DNA from: Bacillus sp. JCM 19058
GTDB lineage: Bacteria; Bacillota; Bacilli; Bacillales_H; Bacillaceae_D
DNA length: 64,000 bases
Assembly (NCBI GenBank): GCA_001310555.1
Contig: BAXO01000008.1
Span: 20,643-84,642 of the forward strand
Reading direction: 5' to 3'
This document shows positions 43,547 to 53,363 of the stretch, piece by piece; the first letter of the stretch is position 1; each line of letters opens with the position of its first letter. A program made the position numbers and the translations under genes. The notes under the pieces were generated by a model. The model made no database searches. It was given only the letters and a program-made list of their open reading frames with translations, and was not told where the DNA came from.

Positions 43547-44435
43547 TTATTGATAGAACTTTTCGGTCATTGAAATAAAATCTGCTAGCTGTGGGGTTAT
43601 CCATTTGTTTTTATGCAAAGCCATCTGAGTGATTAATGCAGGCATTTCGACACTGAAATTTAGTTCGAGAAGTGTTCCTTTTTTTTAGTTCTGATTTGAC
43701 TACCATTTCTGGTAAAACAGCAACACCTAAGTTAGCTATCACACACTTTTTTTTATGGCTTCTAAACTGACAAATTCTAATGTGTTTTTAGGTGTCACGT
43801 TATAGGAATAAAGTAGATTTTCAAAAATATTTCGGTAAGAACAACCGCTTTCAGTGTATAAGATGGTTTCGTTAATAAGGTCTTCAGGTGAAACAGATGG
43901 CTGATTAATGAGTGAATTAGAGGGCGAACTAATTACGATAAGTCTTTCTTGAATTAATGGTGTTGCATTGATATAAGGATTTGCTTTAGGAGTGTCCATG
44001 ATAAAAGCTAGATCAATTTCTCCATCAATTAAGCTTTTTGTCGCCAATTCATCCGAATGTGCAGCTTTAAAAATTAAATGAATGGACGGGTATTTGGATT
44101 TAAAGTCTTTTAATAAGTTAGGTAAGCGATACGTACATTGGCTTTCTTGCGCCCCAATCCTCAGTGTACCCGTATTTTGCTCTGTTTGCACAATCGTTCT
44201 TGCTTCTTCCTCTAAACATACAATTCTGGAAGCATATTGTTTTAAGCGTTCTCCTGACTGTGTTAGTATTAATTTTTTTTCCAAGTCGTTCAAATAGAAG
44301 AAGGTTTAGCTCATTCTCTAGGCTTTTCATTTGAGCTGTAACGCTGGATTGAGCATATTGAAGTTTATCAGCCGTTTTTGTGAAATTCAGGGTTTCACAG
44401 GCTACCAAAAAGGTTTTGAGGTGTTTTATGTCCAT
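43547..44435 (-). CDS. LysR-family transcriptional regulator (three indels)
   Basis: Start ATG at 44435 on the minus strand. Winged HTH at residues 1-60 (MDIKHLKTFLVACETLNFTK, then AQSSVTAQMKSLENEL), followed by the periplasmic-binding-like effector domain (LRIGAQESQCTYRLPNLL, EIDLAFIMDT). Indels on the plus-strand T runs: eight T near 44273-44280 for seven (FERLGKKLILTQSG), eight at 43747-43754 for six (EAIKKCVIANLGVAVLPEM), eight at 43679-43686 for seven (SELKKGTLLEL). Repaired length 294. Divergent from the flavoprotein gene, its likely target; inducer unknown. Confidence 0.88.
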
Positions 44436-44448
44436 AGTTCTCCCCTTT

Positions 44449-44465
44449 AATCGAAAATAACGATT
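44449..44465. promoter_or_regulatory. Candidate LysR operator (T-N11-A)
   Basis: Inverted repeat AATCG-N7-CGATT, containing TCG...CGA that fits the T-N11-A LysR box, 14-30 bases before the regulator start in the divergent intergenic region. TAACGATT recurs at about 44491-44498 as a possible second half-site. Confidence 0.5.
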
Positions 44466-44550
44466 GTTTCTAACTAAATTATCATCTGTAACGATTTTAT
44501 TGAATAGTGTAACCTAGAGTTATCGAAAATTCAATGGGGAGGAAAAAAGA

Positions 44551-45140
44551 ATGAGCATTTATTATTGATAAATGGATATGACCATTTTGAACGGGCACAA
44601 GGAAAATTAAACCAGTACATGGTGAATCTTATACAAGGAATTTGTGAAGATGATTTTGATATAAAGACGACGAATGTTTTTACGGGTTATAAGGTGGATG
44701 AAGAATTAGAAAAATTTAAATGGGCGGATATTGTGATTATTCAAACCCCCATTTATTGGTTTAGTGTGCCTGGTATCTTAAAGAAGTACATGGACGATGT
44801 TTTTGCACCAGGAGTGTTCTTTGGCAAGTCAAGTGAGTTTGGTCGTGGCGGAAAATTAACAGCTAAAAAATATATGCTTTCCGTTACTTGGGGAGCAAAA
44901 GAATCCGTTTTTAATGGGAAACGCGATGATTTCTTAGAAGGATTAAGCGAAGAACAAGTTTTGTTTCCTGTTCATAAAACCTTTGAATATTGTGGATTAA
45001 TTATGTTGCCAACATTCTCTATTTATTCAGCAATGAAACTACACTCGGTCGAGTCTTATAAAGAAAAAATCCAGCGGCATTTAAATCAATACCTTTTACG
45101 AGCGAGGCTTCGAGAAATTTATCCAGAAGTTACTAAATGA
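44551..45140 (+). CDS. MdaB-like NAD(P)H-dependent flavoprotein oxidoreductase (one frameshift)
   Basis: Flavodoxin-fold quinone reductase family. ATG 44551 after GGGGAGG gives MSILLLINGYDHFERAQGKL once a missing T in 44556-44559 is restored. The FMN-site segment IIQTPIYWFSVPGILKKYMD and the GRGGKLTAKKYMLSVTWGA stretch match the modulator-of-drug-activity-B type. Repaired length 196. Divergent from the LysR gene, so probably induced by quinones or electrophiles; that is inference. Confidence 0.85.
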
Positions 45141-45407
45141 ATGAATAAAGGAAATTTATGAGTGAAGGTTAGCTTATTATCAGGGATGTTCTTGGCAGGC
45201 GGTACGTCCACCTTTGGGGCTTTGAAGGCATTCTATTGATCATGCTATTGTATTTATAATGAGTAAGTATTTGTCTTTTCAACATAGTCTCATATGTTTT
45301 TAAATAAGCCACGACAGTGTTTACATGTTGCCTAATTGGACAAAACAGTTGTATGATTTTTTTTATAACAACGATTATGAGACTTCCAAATTGAGAAGGA
45401 GAAAAAA
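45141..45407 (+). other. Intergenic region
   Basis: No supported gene. A 25-codon frame from GTG 45160 (ending GALKAFY) may be a remnant of a membrane protein but is too short to call. Confidence 0.3.
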
Positions 45408-46195
45408 ATGGATACAACTAATCATAATAGGAAAGCATGGGATAAAAAGGTTGAGGAGGGTTCAAGGTATACCCAATGTGTAAGTAGTGAGGTTATTAAA
45501 AAAAGTCAATCAGGGGGGACTGGTCAATTACTGTTACGACGGAGAAACCTGTCCCTAGAGATTGGTTTCCTAAATCGATGAAGGGATTAAAAATATTATG
45601 TTTAGCATCAGGTGGAGGTCAACAAGCTCCAGTTCTTGCAGCAGCCGGAGCTGATGTAACGGTTACAGATATATCTATTAAGCAATTAGAACAAGATGAA
45701 AGGGTGGCAAAAAGAGATAATTTAAAATTAAGAACTGTACAAGGGGACATGTCAGATCTTAGTGATTTTGAAGATGAATCCTTTGATATGGTAGTCAATC
45801 CTGTTTCTAATTTGTTTGTAAAGGAATTAAGCCCTGTTTGGAATGAGGTTTATAGAGTTCTAAAGTATGAAGGCACTTTAATAACGGGGTTTTCTAACCC
45901 GCTTCTATGGATTTTTGATGATGCCCAAGAAAGAAAAGGAATTCTTGATGTTAAACATTCTATTCCATCTTCAACGTTAGACCACTTGTCTAATGAAGAA
46001 GAAGTTCAAAAGCATTTTGATACAAATCAGACAATAGAATATGCACACACCTTAGAAGCACAAATACAAGGACAAATTGATGCAGGTTTTGTGATAGCTG
46101 GCTTTTATGAAGATGACTTTGGCGGGACAAGAATCATAGATAACCATATTAAGTCATTTATTGCTACGAAAGCAATAAAGTTAAATATTTCATAG
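45408..46195 (+). CDS. Class I SAM-dependent methyltransferase (one indel)
   Basis: ATG 45408 after GAGAAGGAG. SAM motif I LCLASGGGQQAPVLAAAGA with the acidic end of strand 2 in VTVTD, and the motif IV region FDMVVNPVSNLFV. Two extra G in the six-G run near 45513-45518 split off the N terminus (KKSQSGDWSITVTTEKPVPR). Repaired length 261. Substrate unknown; the family includes small-molecule and quinone-like methyltransferases. AT-rich codon use differs from the ribosomal block. Confidence 0.85.
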
Positions 46196-46212
46196 ATTAT
46201 TTGGCTAAAGTA

Positions 46213-46241
46213 GACAATTCCCAAAATGGGGATTGTCTTTT
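46213..46241 (+). terminator. Terminator after the methyltransferase gene
   Basis: Ten-pair stem GACAATTCCC / GGGGATTGTC with AAAAT loop, followed by TTTTGTTTT. Confidence 0.85.
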
Positions 46242-46322
46242 GTTTTATTTCCGAGTAAATGCAAATTCTCTATAAGGTGTAGTTTTAATCTTCTTTATTT
46301 TTGCAAGGGCAACCCCAAAAAG

Positions 46323-46990
46323 TCACACAGTTGTCTTTTTTGGTGTGACTCTATACACACAACGGTTGTCGCCTTTAATGATATGTTCGCCTCTTGTGAT
46401 CTCAACATTGTCTCCGAGGACTTCCTGGAACATTTTTATTTCTTTTCTACAAATGCTTATACATGCCTCGCTGCTTCGCAAATCGGGCAATGCTTCTCGA
46501 TCAAATAAAAGGATCCATCGGAGTTCTCTATGACATCTGCCATAAAGCCCTCAGCCGTTCGCAATTCCGAAAGGGCATTTAATTTTTCTTTCAAAGGAAG
46601 GATCGCCGGTGCTTTGTTCTGGTATTCTATCACTTGTTTTCGGTTACGGATCTCCAGCAGCTTTTCCAAGCCTTCGTCTCCGAACGCTTCTTTCATAGAT
46701 TCGATCAAACTAACTGTAAGATCGGCATACCCATCTGGAAATAGTCGATTCGCCTCTGGGGTGAGAGTCCACATTTTCGCAGGTCGCCCCATCGTCCTTG
46801 CTTCTTCCGTATAAGTGACTAACTTTTCCTCTTGGAGATCATACAAGTGCTGTCTCACTGCCATTGCGGTAACGCCAAGCTGGCTCGCCAAGTGGTGAGC
46901 ATCCATAGGATCATTCTGTTTGAGCAATTTTACAATCGCTCTTCTTGTTTTTTTATTACTCTCTTTGGGACGTGAATTCTTTTTTTTCAT
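46323..46990 (-). CDS. SufR-like HTH regulator with C-terminal cysteine cluster (one frameshift)
   Basis: Start ATG at 46990 with AAGGTGG upstream (a TTG at 47005 is also in frame). N-terminal ArsR/DeoR-type winged helix (HHLASQLGVTAMAVRQHLYD, wing GRPAKMWTLTPEA). A missing G at about 46472 (AGGCATG for AGGGCATG on the minus strand) truncates it at EAARHV. Restored, the end contains CPICEAARACISICRKE, ...EVLGDNVEITRGEHIIKGDN and RCVYRV, the cysteine spacing of Fe-S sensing regulators related to SufR. Repaired length 222. No suf or isc genes are nearby. Confidence 0.82.
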
Positions 46991-47005
46991 TCCATCCACC
47001 TTCAA

Positions 47006-47408
47006 ATTAAATCTAACTAGATTATAAAGAAATTTATTGACAAAGTCAAAAAGGCGGCTTCCCTTTTTGCTAGTTGATTGAGTATTTGATTTTATAATAT
47101 GTAATATTTACTTTTAAGCTATTTTAACATATACAGATCAGTCATAATTCCATACGATAACCCGAATAACCGAAAAAAATGAAGCCTGTTTTGCTTATCT
47201 TTTTCTATTATCTAGCCATTTTTCGAATTCTCGCAGAGGTTGAAGGTTTTGAGAATTGTCATTTAAACGGAAAGTCTACCAGCCATGCAAGCGTTTTGGT
47301 TTCGGCAAATGTCAACTCATCGGTAAAAATAATAGAGCAATCTAGAAGAAGCAGAAAAGTAAAAACCGATGGTATTATGTTGAGGTAAAAATAAAGGAGG
47401 CAATCTAT
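47006..47408. other. Divergent intergenic region with palindrome
   Basis: Contains CAAAAAGG (47047-47054), seven bases, CCTTTTTG (47062-47069), a perfect inverted repeat about 57-80 bases upstream of the SufR-like start and a plausible operator or attenuator. A 69-codon open frame at 47179-47388 has no ribosome site or family likeness. Confidence 0.45.
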
Positions 47409-47770
47409 ATGGAAATGACACGGGCGGAATTCACGGAGGAAGTAATATTGCTCTAAAGATCCCTAAGTTCCAATATAGTGAAACGGTACATTTTTATAAG
47501 GAAGTGCTAAAGCTGCCATATTTAGGTTTCATGTCCGATTCCCATGCCTTTCAATTCGGTGATACTACCCTGTGGTTGGATTGTATGGACAACTATTCCC
47601 AACAAGACGTATGGCTGGAGCTTCAGACGGACAATGTGAACATAGCAGCAGATTATTTAATGGAGAATCAAGTTAACCGGAGAGACGAAGTGGAGATACA
47701 CGAGAACTCAGAGGGATACTGGATATCTGATCCATGTGGAACGATCCTAAGAGTCAGTCCAAAGAAATAA
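47409..47770 (+). CDS. VOC (glyoxalase/bleomycin-resistance) superfamily protein (one frameshift)
   Basis: ATG 47409 after AAAGGAGGC. A missing G near 47424-47426 separates METM-like start from NIALKIPKFQYSETVHFYKE, the typical VOC opening where a beta strand leads into the FYKEVLKL helix; the end WISDPCGTILRVSPKK is equally typical (DPxGNxxxI). Repaired length 120. Metal ligands and substrate cannot be assigned. Confidence 0.8.
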
Positions 47771-48227
47771 TCCATTTATTAGATTGGCAAACTATTACTC
47801 GCCAGAGAAATACGATTAGAATGGAGAATGAAGGCGCGATCTTGACGATTCGGTACACGATTATAGTATCTGATAAACTTTGACACAAAGAGAATAAAAG
47901 CACGGGCTTTTAGACGCTGTTGTACAATTCCTGATGGTTCCAAACAGAATAGGGCTTTTTGGGTATTTAGAAAACGTATGTAAATTAATGTTTTTTGAGA
48001 CTTTAGTATTTATATTAAGGGATTAATTGACAAAATACACTCCTGAATATATAATATCAGTGTCTGAGGTCATGTTTGATATCGGCATCGGCATCGGCGT
48101 CAGCAAAAAAAGAGAGTCGATCGTAATGGATCGACTCTCTTTCCTTATGGTAAAAACTACTTAAGCGAAGCACTGAAAGCCAGTGCTCATTGTTGAAGCT
48201 TTAGTAGGATCGGACCCAAAAGCGCTT
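47771..48227. other. Convergent intergenic region
   Basis: No gene recognised. Contains a small tandem ATCGGC repeat (about 48080-48098) and the terminator of the ferritin-like gene. Confidence 0.5.
48104..48140 (-). terminator. Terminator of the ferritin-like gene
   Basis: Twelve-pair perfect stem AGAGAGTCGATC / GATCGACTCTCT with GTAATG loop. On the minus strand it is followed by TTTTTTT (plus-strand A run 48104-48110), so it mainly serves the minus-strand gene. Confidence 0.85.
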
Positions 48228-48796
48228 TTAATGACTTTTGAGATTATACAATAAAAATAAAAACCATACAGCATGGTTCTGCTCATCCAATGCGGCTCTT
48301 AAGTAAGCTTCCTTAAGATGAGGTAAATGATCAGCGTGGTCGGCGTTTTTTTAAATACCGGTCGACGGTTTGCTGTTCATCTTTAAACGCACTAATTAAT
48401 CCTAATTTGTATTTGTCCTCGCACGGCTCGGTTTGCTCTACCTTCGGTTTTTGTCCGGTCAATTCCTTGTAAATGGCTGAAAATACTTCGTAATGTTTGA
48501 TTTCATCGTCTCTTATTTCTAGTATGATCTTTTTTTGTGTCTGAATCCGGGGCGAGCTCACTGAGCTGCTGATAACAAATAATAGCACTGTATTCACCAT
48601 TAATTGCCGAAAGTAAATTCTGAATCGTTTGCTCATTTTGAACTCGGACTCCATCATTTACTTGAAATTGGTTTGATTGTTGGACAGGAACAGGCTGCAC
48701 GTAATGATAATTTGAATATGGGTTGTATACAGTGTTAGAAGAATAGCTCGTAGGGGCGGAAGCCGAATAGCCATTGAATGGATATTGATTGTACAT
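48228..48796 (-). CDS. Ferritin-like domain protein with Tyr/Gln/Pro-rich N terminus (two frameshifts)
   Basis: Start ATG 48796 with TTGGAGGTAAGCAAC just upstream. Residues 1-50 are low-complexity (N, Y, S, P, Q rich: MYNQYPFNGYSASAPTSY). A four-helix bundle follows: INGEYSAIICYQQLSELAP, IRDDEIKHYEVFSAIYKEL, FKDEQQTVDRYLK, DEQNHAVWFLFLLYNL, with ExxH and E residues suitable for a diiron site. Seven-base A runs (plus-strand T) near 48532-48538 and 48346-48352 should be six. Repaired length 188. Coat-like N terminus plus ferritin fold suggests a spore-associated protein; unproven. Confidence 0.78.
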
Positions 48797-48851
48797 GTTG
48801 CTTACCTCCAATTCATTTATTACGGTAGCCTATGTCAGGGGGATTCAGCAG

Positions 48852-48950
48852 GTGAAACAAAATAAAAAAACAGCGGATTTTCAGCTGCCGGATGCCTTCT
48901 CGACAAAGTATCAAGGCGCTAAAGATGGGTTTCTTGGTGGTAACAAATAA
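48852..48950 (+). CDS. Small hypothetical protein, 32 residues
   Basis: GTG 48852 preceded by GGGGGATTCAGCAG. Product is basic and polar at the start (MKQNKKTADFQLPDAFSTKY) and ends KDGFLGGNK. Divergent from the ferritin-like gene. I know no family for it. The ribosome site and absence of indels support it weakly. Confidence 0.4.
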   Translation: MKQNKKTADFQLPDAFSTKYQGAKDGFLGGNK

Positions 48951-49404
48951 TATTACTGGAGTCACGGTCAGCGGTGAAAAAATAAAAATCTATTGACGTC
49001 GTTAAGTTACAAGAATAGAATGGAAAATAATAAATGTATACAAATATTCAAAAATGCAATTAGACAATGATAGGCTAAATTTCTGTTATAGTGGGCCAAT
49101 TTTATAAATGCCTATTTCGCTAATAAATCCGAGTATAATTAGCCGAAACGCACAGAGTTGTACCTTTTTTTTAAAATTGCCATTATAAGATTGGAACGGC
49201 AGGTGGTCGACTCCTGCGGGAGAAAAGGCCCAGTAAGACAAGGAGGACTTTGTCCGACGAAGGCATACCAGCCGCCCGCGGAAAGCGACCACCTAGAGTG
49301 GAAATCAATGATCAAATGATATTGTTCGGATCTGACACTCAAATCATTGAATGATGAAATTAATTCAAGTAAAAAAAATCCCGTGAAGACTTGGAGGAGT
49401 AAGA
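48951..49404. other. Intergenic region before gntR
   Basis: No gene recognised. Contains a TGTATACA palindrome (49035-49042) and the interspersed repeat listed next. Confidence 0.5.
49201..49294. repeat. Palindromic interspersed repeat of Bacillaceae type
   Basis: Ninety-four bases with perfect 9-bp terminal inverted repeats (AGGTGGTCG / CGACCACCT). The inside has CTCCTGCGGG near the left and GCCCGCGGAAAGCGA near the right, followed by GTGGAAATCAA. I recognise this as the common imperfect palindrome scattered between genes in many bacilli. Noncoding and GC-rich against AT-rich flanks. Confidence 0.75.
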
Positions 49405-50081
49405 ATGAATTCTTCCTTTTTTGATAATCGTAGGCTATCTACGAAAGACTTCGTTTATTTTGAAATTAGAAAAAGAGTTATTTCGGGTAGTCTAAAGCCT
49501 GAGCAACCGATTAATGAAAAGGGTTTGGCTTCTGAATTAGAAATAAGTAGAACTCCCATAAGGGAAGCGCTACAAAGATTGGAATTTGAAGAACTGATTG
49601 TTAGACTACCGAATGGACGACTTAAAGTGGCTCCTATCTCAACTCAAGAGGTTAAGGAAATATTTAGTGTTAGAAGTTTACTTGAAGGGCTAGTGACAAG
49701 AGAGGCGACGATAAAGGCTTCCGATAATGATATCCAAAAGCTACAGCATTACACTCAGCTTATTCAGAAAGCTTCTGAAAACGATCGTAGAGAAGATATT
49801 GTAAATTACGGAATTGAGTTTCATTCTTATTTGTATTTGCTCTGCGAAAATAGAACTGCCTTAAAAATTTTGACGCAATTAAACGATCATATTGCCCGAT
49901 ATCGCCGAATTGCACCAATTGAAAATATTGAAAGGAGTAAGAAGGCGGCTTTGGAGCACAAGGAATTGTTTGAAGTCATTTCAAGCAAAGATGCTGACAA
50001 GCAGAAAAGCTGATGAGGGAACATATTAACAACAGTTTAGCAGCTGCAATAGAAACGATTGAGCGACACTTAAAGAAATAA
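49405..50081 (+). CDS. GntR-family regulator, FCD/FadR subfamily (one frameshift)
   Basis: ATG 49405 after TTGGAGGAG. N-terminal winged HTH (NEKGLASELEISRTPIREAL) and all-helical FCD domain (IFSVRSLLEGLVTREA, EFHSYLYLLCENR, RYRRIAP), which usually binds a carboxylate via metal. A missing G near 50004 cuts the last helix; restored end is ADKAEKLMREHINNSLAAAI... to TAA 50079-50081. Repaired length 225. Adjacent to the tct genes and so their probable ligand-dependent regulator. Confidence 0.88.
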
Positions 50082-50297
50082 TTAACAAATGGATACAAGT
50101 TGAGTTCGGATTGATGAATAGAGTGTTAAAAGAGGGTGGTTTGATCGTTGGGCCACTTTTGTTCAATCCATTACATTCGAATCGCCCAATGTTTACTCCT
50201 TATTCCTATCAAATCGGCCTATCGATAACGTATGTTGCCTTTAAGATTCTGTTAGGACAACTATGATTAAAAAAACAAAAAGAAAGTGGAGGTAATT

Positions 50298-51304
50298 ATG
50301 AAAAGGCTTTCGATAATGGCACTTTTTATTGGTGTGGCACTAGCTGTTACCTTTCTGTTGGAAAGGGTAGGGTTTCAGCAAACATCATCTGAAGAAAACA
50401 GTTGGCCGCATGATCAAATAACCATTGTGACTCCTTTTGATGCAGGAGGAAGCGTCGATACAATGGCTCGTGGTATTGCCGAAAATTTGCAGCGTGAAAT
50501 GGGTATTCGCATTAACGTTTTGAACTATCCAGGAGCTCGACACAGCTCGGAACGATGCAATTTCTAAACATGCCAGATGATGGCACTCATTTCTTTGCAG
50601 GTACACAGTTGTATACGAGTGCGACTATCGCTCTCCAAGACGCTAATTACGAGATTGATGATATGGCGATGATCAATTTTGAGCAATTCGACCCGATCAC
50701 GATTACTGTGCATAAAGATTCTGAGTTTGAAACATTGGATGATTTGATTGAGACGATGCAGAATAGTGAAAGCGGTCTCAGTTATTCAACTGTGTATGGA
50801 GGAGCACTGCATCTTACGGGGACTTTACTTGAAGACCTGTTGGATATTAAATTGAATCCGGTATTTTATGATGGAGGCGGAGAGATTCGGAATGCACTTC
50901 TCGGCAACCATGTTGATTTTATGATTGGAAACGCTGCTGGCGATGCGGCGATTGCCGATCAAGTAAGAGTACTTGCTATTGCCTCTGCAGAGCCGATGGA
51001 AATCTGGCCAGAAGCAGAGCTCATTAATGACGCACTCGCAAAATATGATGTGGAACTGCCTTACGTTGGGTCGGCCCGCTTTTTAGCTGCCCATGCTTCC
51101 TTCAGAGAAAAACACCCGGAGCTCTTTAATGAAATCGTCGCAGCGTACGAAGCGATGTTTGAAAGTAAAGCCTACCAGGAACACATTGAACGTTTAGGGA
51201 TGAGTGAAGTCAGTGAAATCAGGGGACCTGAAGTAAGTGATCAATTAAATCATGAACTACATGAATTGATGATTCAATATCAACCCCAATTAAGCCCAGA
51301 GTAA
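50298..51304 (+). CDS. tctC: Tripartite tricarboxylate transporter substrate-binding protein TctC (one frameshift)
   Basis: Bug-family extracytoplasmic receptor. ATG 50298 after GTGGAGG. Residues 1-25 are a hydrophobic signal or anchor (LSIMALFIGVALAVTFLLE) without a lipobox cysteine. ITIVTPFDAGGSVDTMARGI matches the family's ligand-carboxylate loop. A missing T near 50531 breaks YPGASTQLGTMQFL. Repaired length 335. Confidence 0.9.
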
Positions 51305-51324
51305 CATAGGAAGGAGTGGTTGTT

Positions 51325-51818
51325 TTGCCAGCAAAAGTACGCAACGAATTATTAAAGAAGCTCATCTTGCCGTCACTCATTATGGTTTTTGCCATCTATT
51401 ATTTGATAGAAATTCAAACAATGCCGGGCGGCGATGACCAAATTCTAATTGTTCCCGTGATATTGATTATGGTAGTTTTATTTCTTGTCATTTTTTATAA
51501 AGAATGGCGCGCTGCGAAAGAAAGTATAGCAAAGACTCCCGCGAAAGAAGAAGGGATGGATGAATTGATTGAAGACGAGAGCGCGGCTCGCTGGAGTAAG
51601 AAATCTTTGAGTTTTATTGTGCTTGTTGCCCTTCATCTGTTCATGATGAACCTAGTCGGCTTTATTTTTTTTCCACGATGCTATTTATCGCTGCGCTCAT
51701 GTGGGTGCTAGGCAATCGTTCGAGAAAAGCATATATGATCGTTCCTATTTCGGTTGTTTTAATTATCCAAATCCTATTTGTTGAATGGTTAAGTATTCCT
51801 CTTCCAACTTTATTCTAG
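51325..51818 (+). CDS. tctB: Tripartite tricarboxylate transporter small membrane subunit TctB (one indel)
   Basis: Four-helix small permease subunit. TTG 51325 lies eight bases after AAGGAG; a GTG at 51316 overlaps the ribosome site. TM1 LILPSLIMVFAIYYLIEI, TM2 ILIVPVILIMVVLFLVIFY, a charged loop, then TM3/TM4. Two extra T in the eight-T run near 51667-51674 break VGFIFSTMLFIAALMWVLG. Repaired length 163. Confidence 0.85.
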
Positions 51819-51836
51819 TGAGGTGATCAATAGCTC

Positions 51837-53332
51837 ATGATTGATATCGATAGTTTTCTCAATGGACTTGAATTACTGTTTGAATGGCAAAACTTCTTGC
51901 TTATGATACTAGGTATGGGGCTTGGTATTATATTTGGCTCTATTCCAGGATTAACGGGCTCACTTGGGATTGCCATGATGCTGCCGCTTACGTTTGCAAT
52001 GGACCCATTGCCCGCGTTCGTCTTTTTACTTTCTATTTACACTGGTGGTTTGTTTGGCGGTGCAGTTACGGCTATCCTGTTGAATACCCCGGGATCGCCA
52101 GCAGCGATCGCAACGACGCTTGACGGCTACAGCCTGACGAAAAAAGGGCTAGCTGGACGGGCTCTTGGTCTCGCCGTTGGGGCATCATCGATCGGTGGAT
52201 TGTTAGGCGTGATAACCCTCTTGTTCATTATTCAACCGTTGGCGAGCATTGCCTTGCAATTTGGTCCGACGGAACTATTTATGGTGGCCGTCTTCGGTCT
52301 CACTATTATTGCGGCGTTACAAGGAGATAGTTTCACGAAGACGATGTATGCTGGACTTTTTGGGATATTATTAGGTACGATCGGGATGACGGCTGGAGGG
52401 GTACAGCGAGGGACATTTGATATGGTTAGTTTAATGGATGGGATTCCACTTATTCCAGCATTGATTGGTCTGTTTGCTGTATCGGAACTGTTCTTGCTTG
52501 CTGATAAAGGCTACATTGGCAGTAAAGCAAGTCGAAAGCAAAACGATTCTATTGAGATTTTGAATGGAATCAAATCGACGTTGAAATACCCTTTTAATAT
52601 ATTACGATCGAGTGCTATTGGTGTCTTCATTGGCGCAATTCCTGCTGCTGGTTCTTCTATTGCCAGCTTAATCAGTTATAATGAAGCACGCAGAGCTTCG
52701 AAGCGAAAAAAAGGAGTTTGGAAAAGGAAGTGAAGAAGGCCTTATTGCGGCTGAATCAGCGAACAACGCTTCAGAAGGCGGCTCATTGGCCACGATGCTT
52801 GTTCTTGGTATCCCTGGGAGTGCCGCAACAGCCATGTTGCTTGGTGCAGTTATTATGCAAGGCTGGGTGCCCGGGCCGCGTTTATTTATCGATAACAGCG
52901 ACGTTCTCTACGGAGTCCTTTTTTTCAGAAGTCATTCAAGAAGTACTATTATTAATTATGGGAGCTGCATTCTGTATAGTGGCAGGGAAAATTATAAAAA
53001 TCCCAACGAGTGTGTTGATCCCGATCGTTGTCGTCTTTATTATACTAGGTTCTTTCGCCTTGCGAAACTTAATGTTTGATGCGGTTCTCGTGTTTCTGTT
53101 TGGAATCTTAGGCTGGTATCTTCGTAAGTACAAATACCCTGTTATCGCTGTCGTTCTTGGTCTTGTACTCGGACCGATTGCTGATAGTGAACTGATGCGT
53201 GCCGTAGAAATGTATGGAGATCAAACATTTTTCGCTTTTTTCCAACGCCCGATTTCTTTGATTATGGTGATTGTTACTGTTGCGGCGGTTGCCAGTCCAT
53301 ATATCATGAAAAAAAGTGAAGCAGCGTTTTGA
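51837..53332 (+). CDS. tctA: Tripartite tricarboxylate transporter large permease TctA (two frameshifts)
   Basis: Twelve-helix transport subunit. ATG 51837 after GAGGTGATC. Family motif GSIPGLTGSLGIAMMLPLTF and its internal-repeat counterpart FIGAIPAAGSSIASLISYN, then LVLGIPGSAATAMLLGA. Seven A at about 52706-52712 and seven T at about 52919-52925 should each be six. Repaired length 497. Driven by ion gradient in the family. Confidence 0.92.
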
Positions 53333-53363
53333 ACGTAACGTGAGCATGTAAGGAGTGGTGAAG

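Noticed and set aside
45160..45237. 25-codon frame ending GALKAFY
   Set aside because: Too short and without neighbours or a clear ribosome site; at most a fragment.
47179..47388. 69-codon open frame with a hydrophobic start
   Set aside because: No ribosome site, no recognisable motif, ends just before the VOC gene's own ribosome site.
48080..48098. ATCGGC tandem as a possible CRISPR or microsatellite
   Set aside because: Only about three short copies with no spacers; no array.
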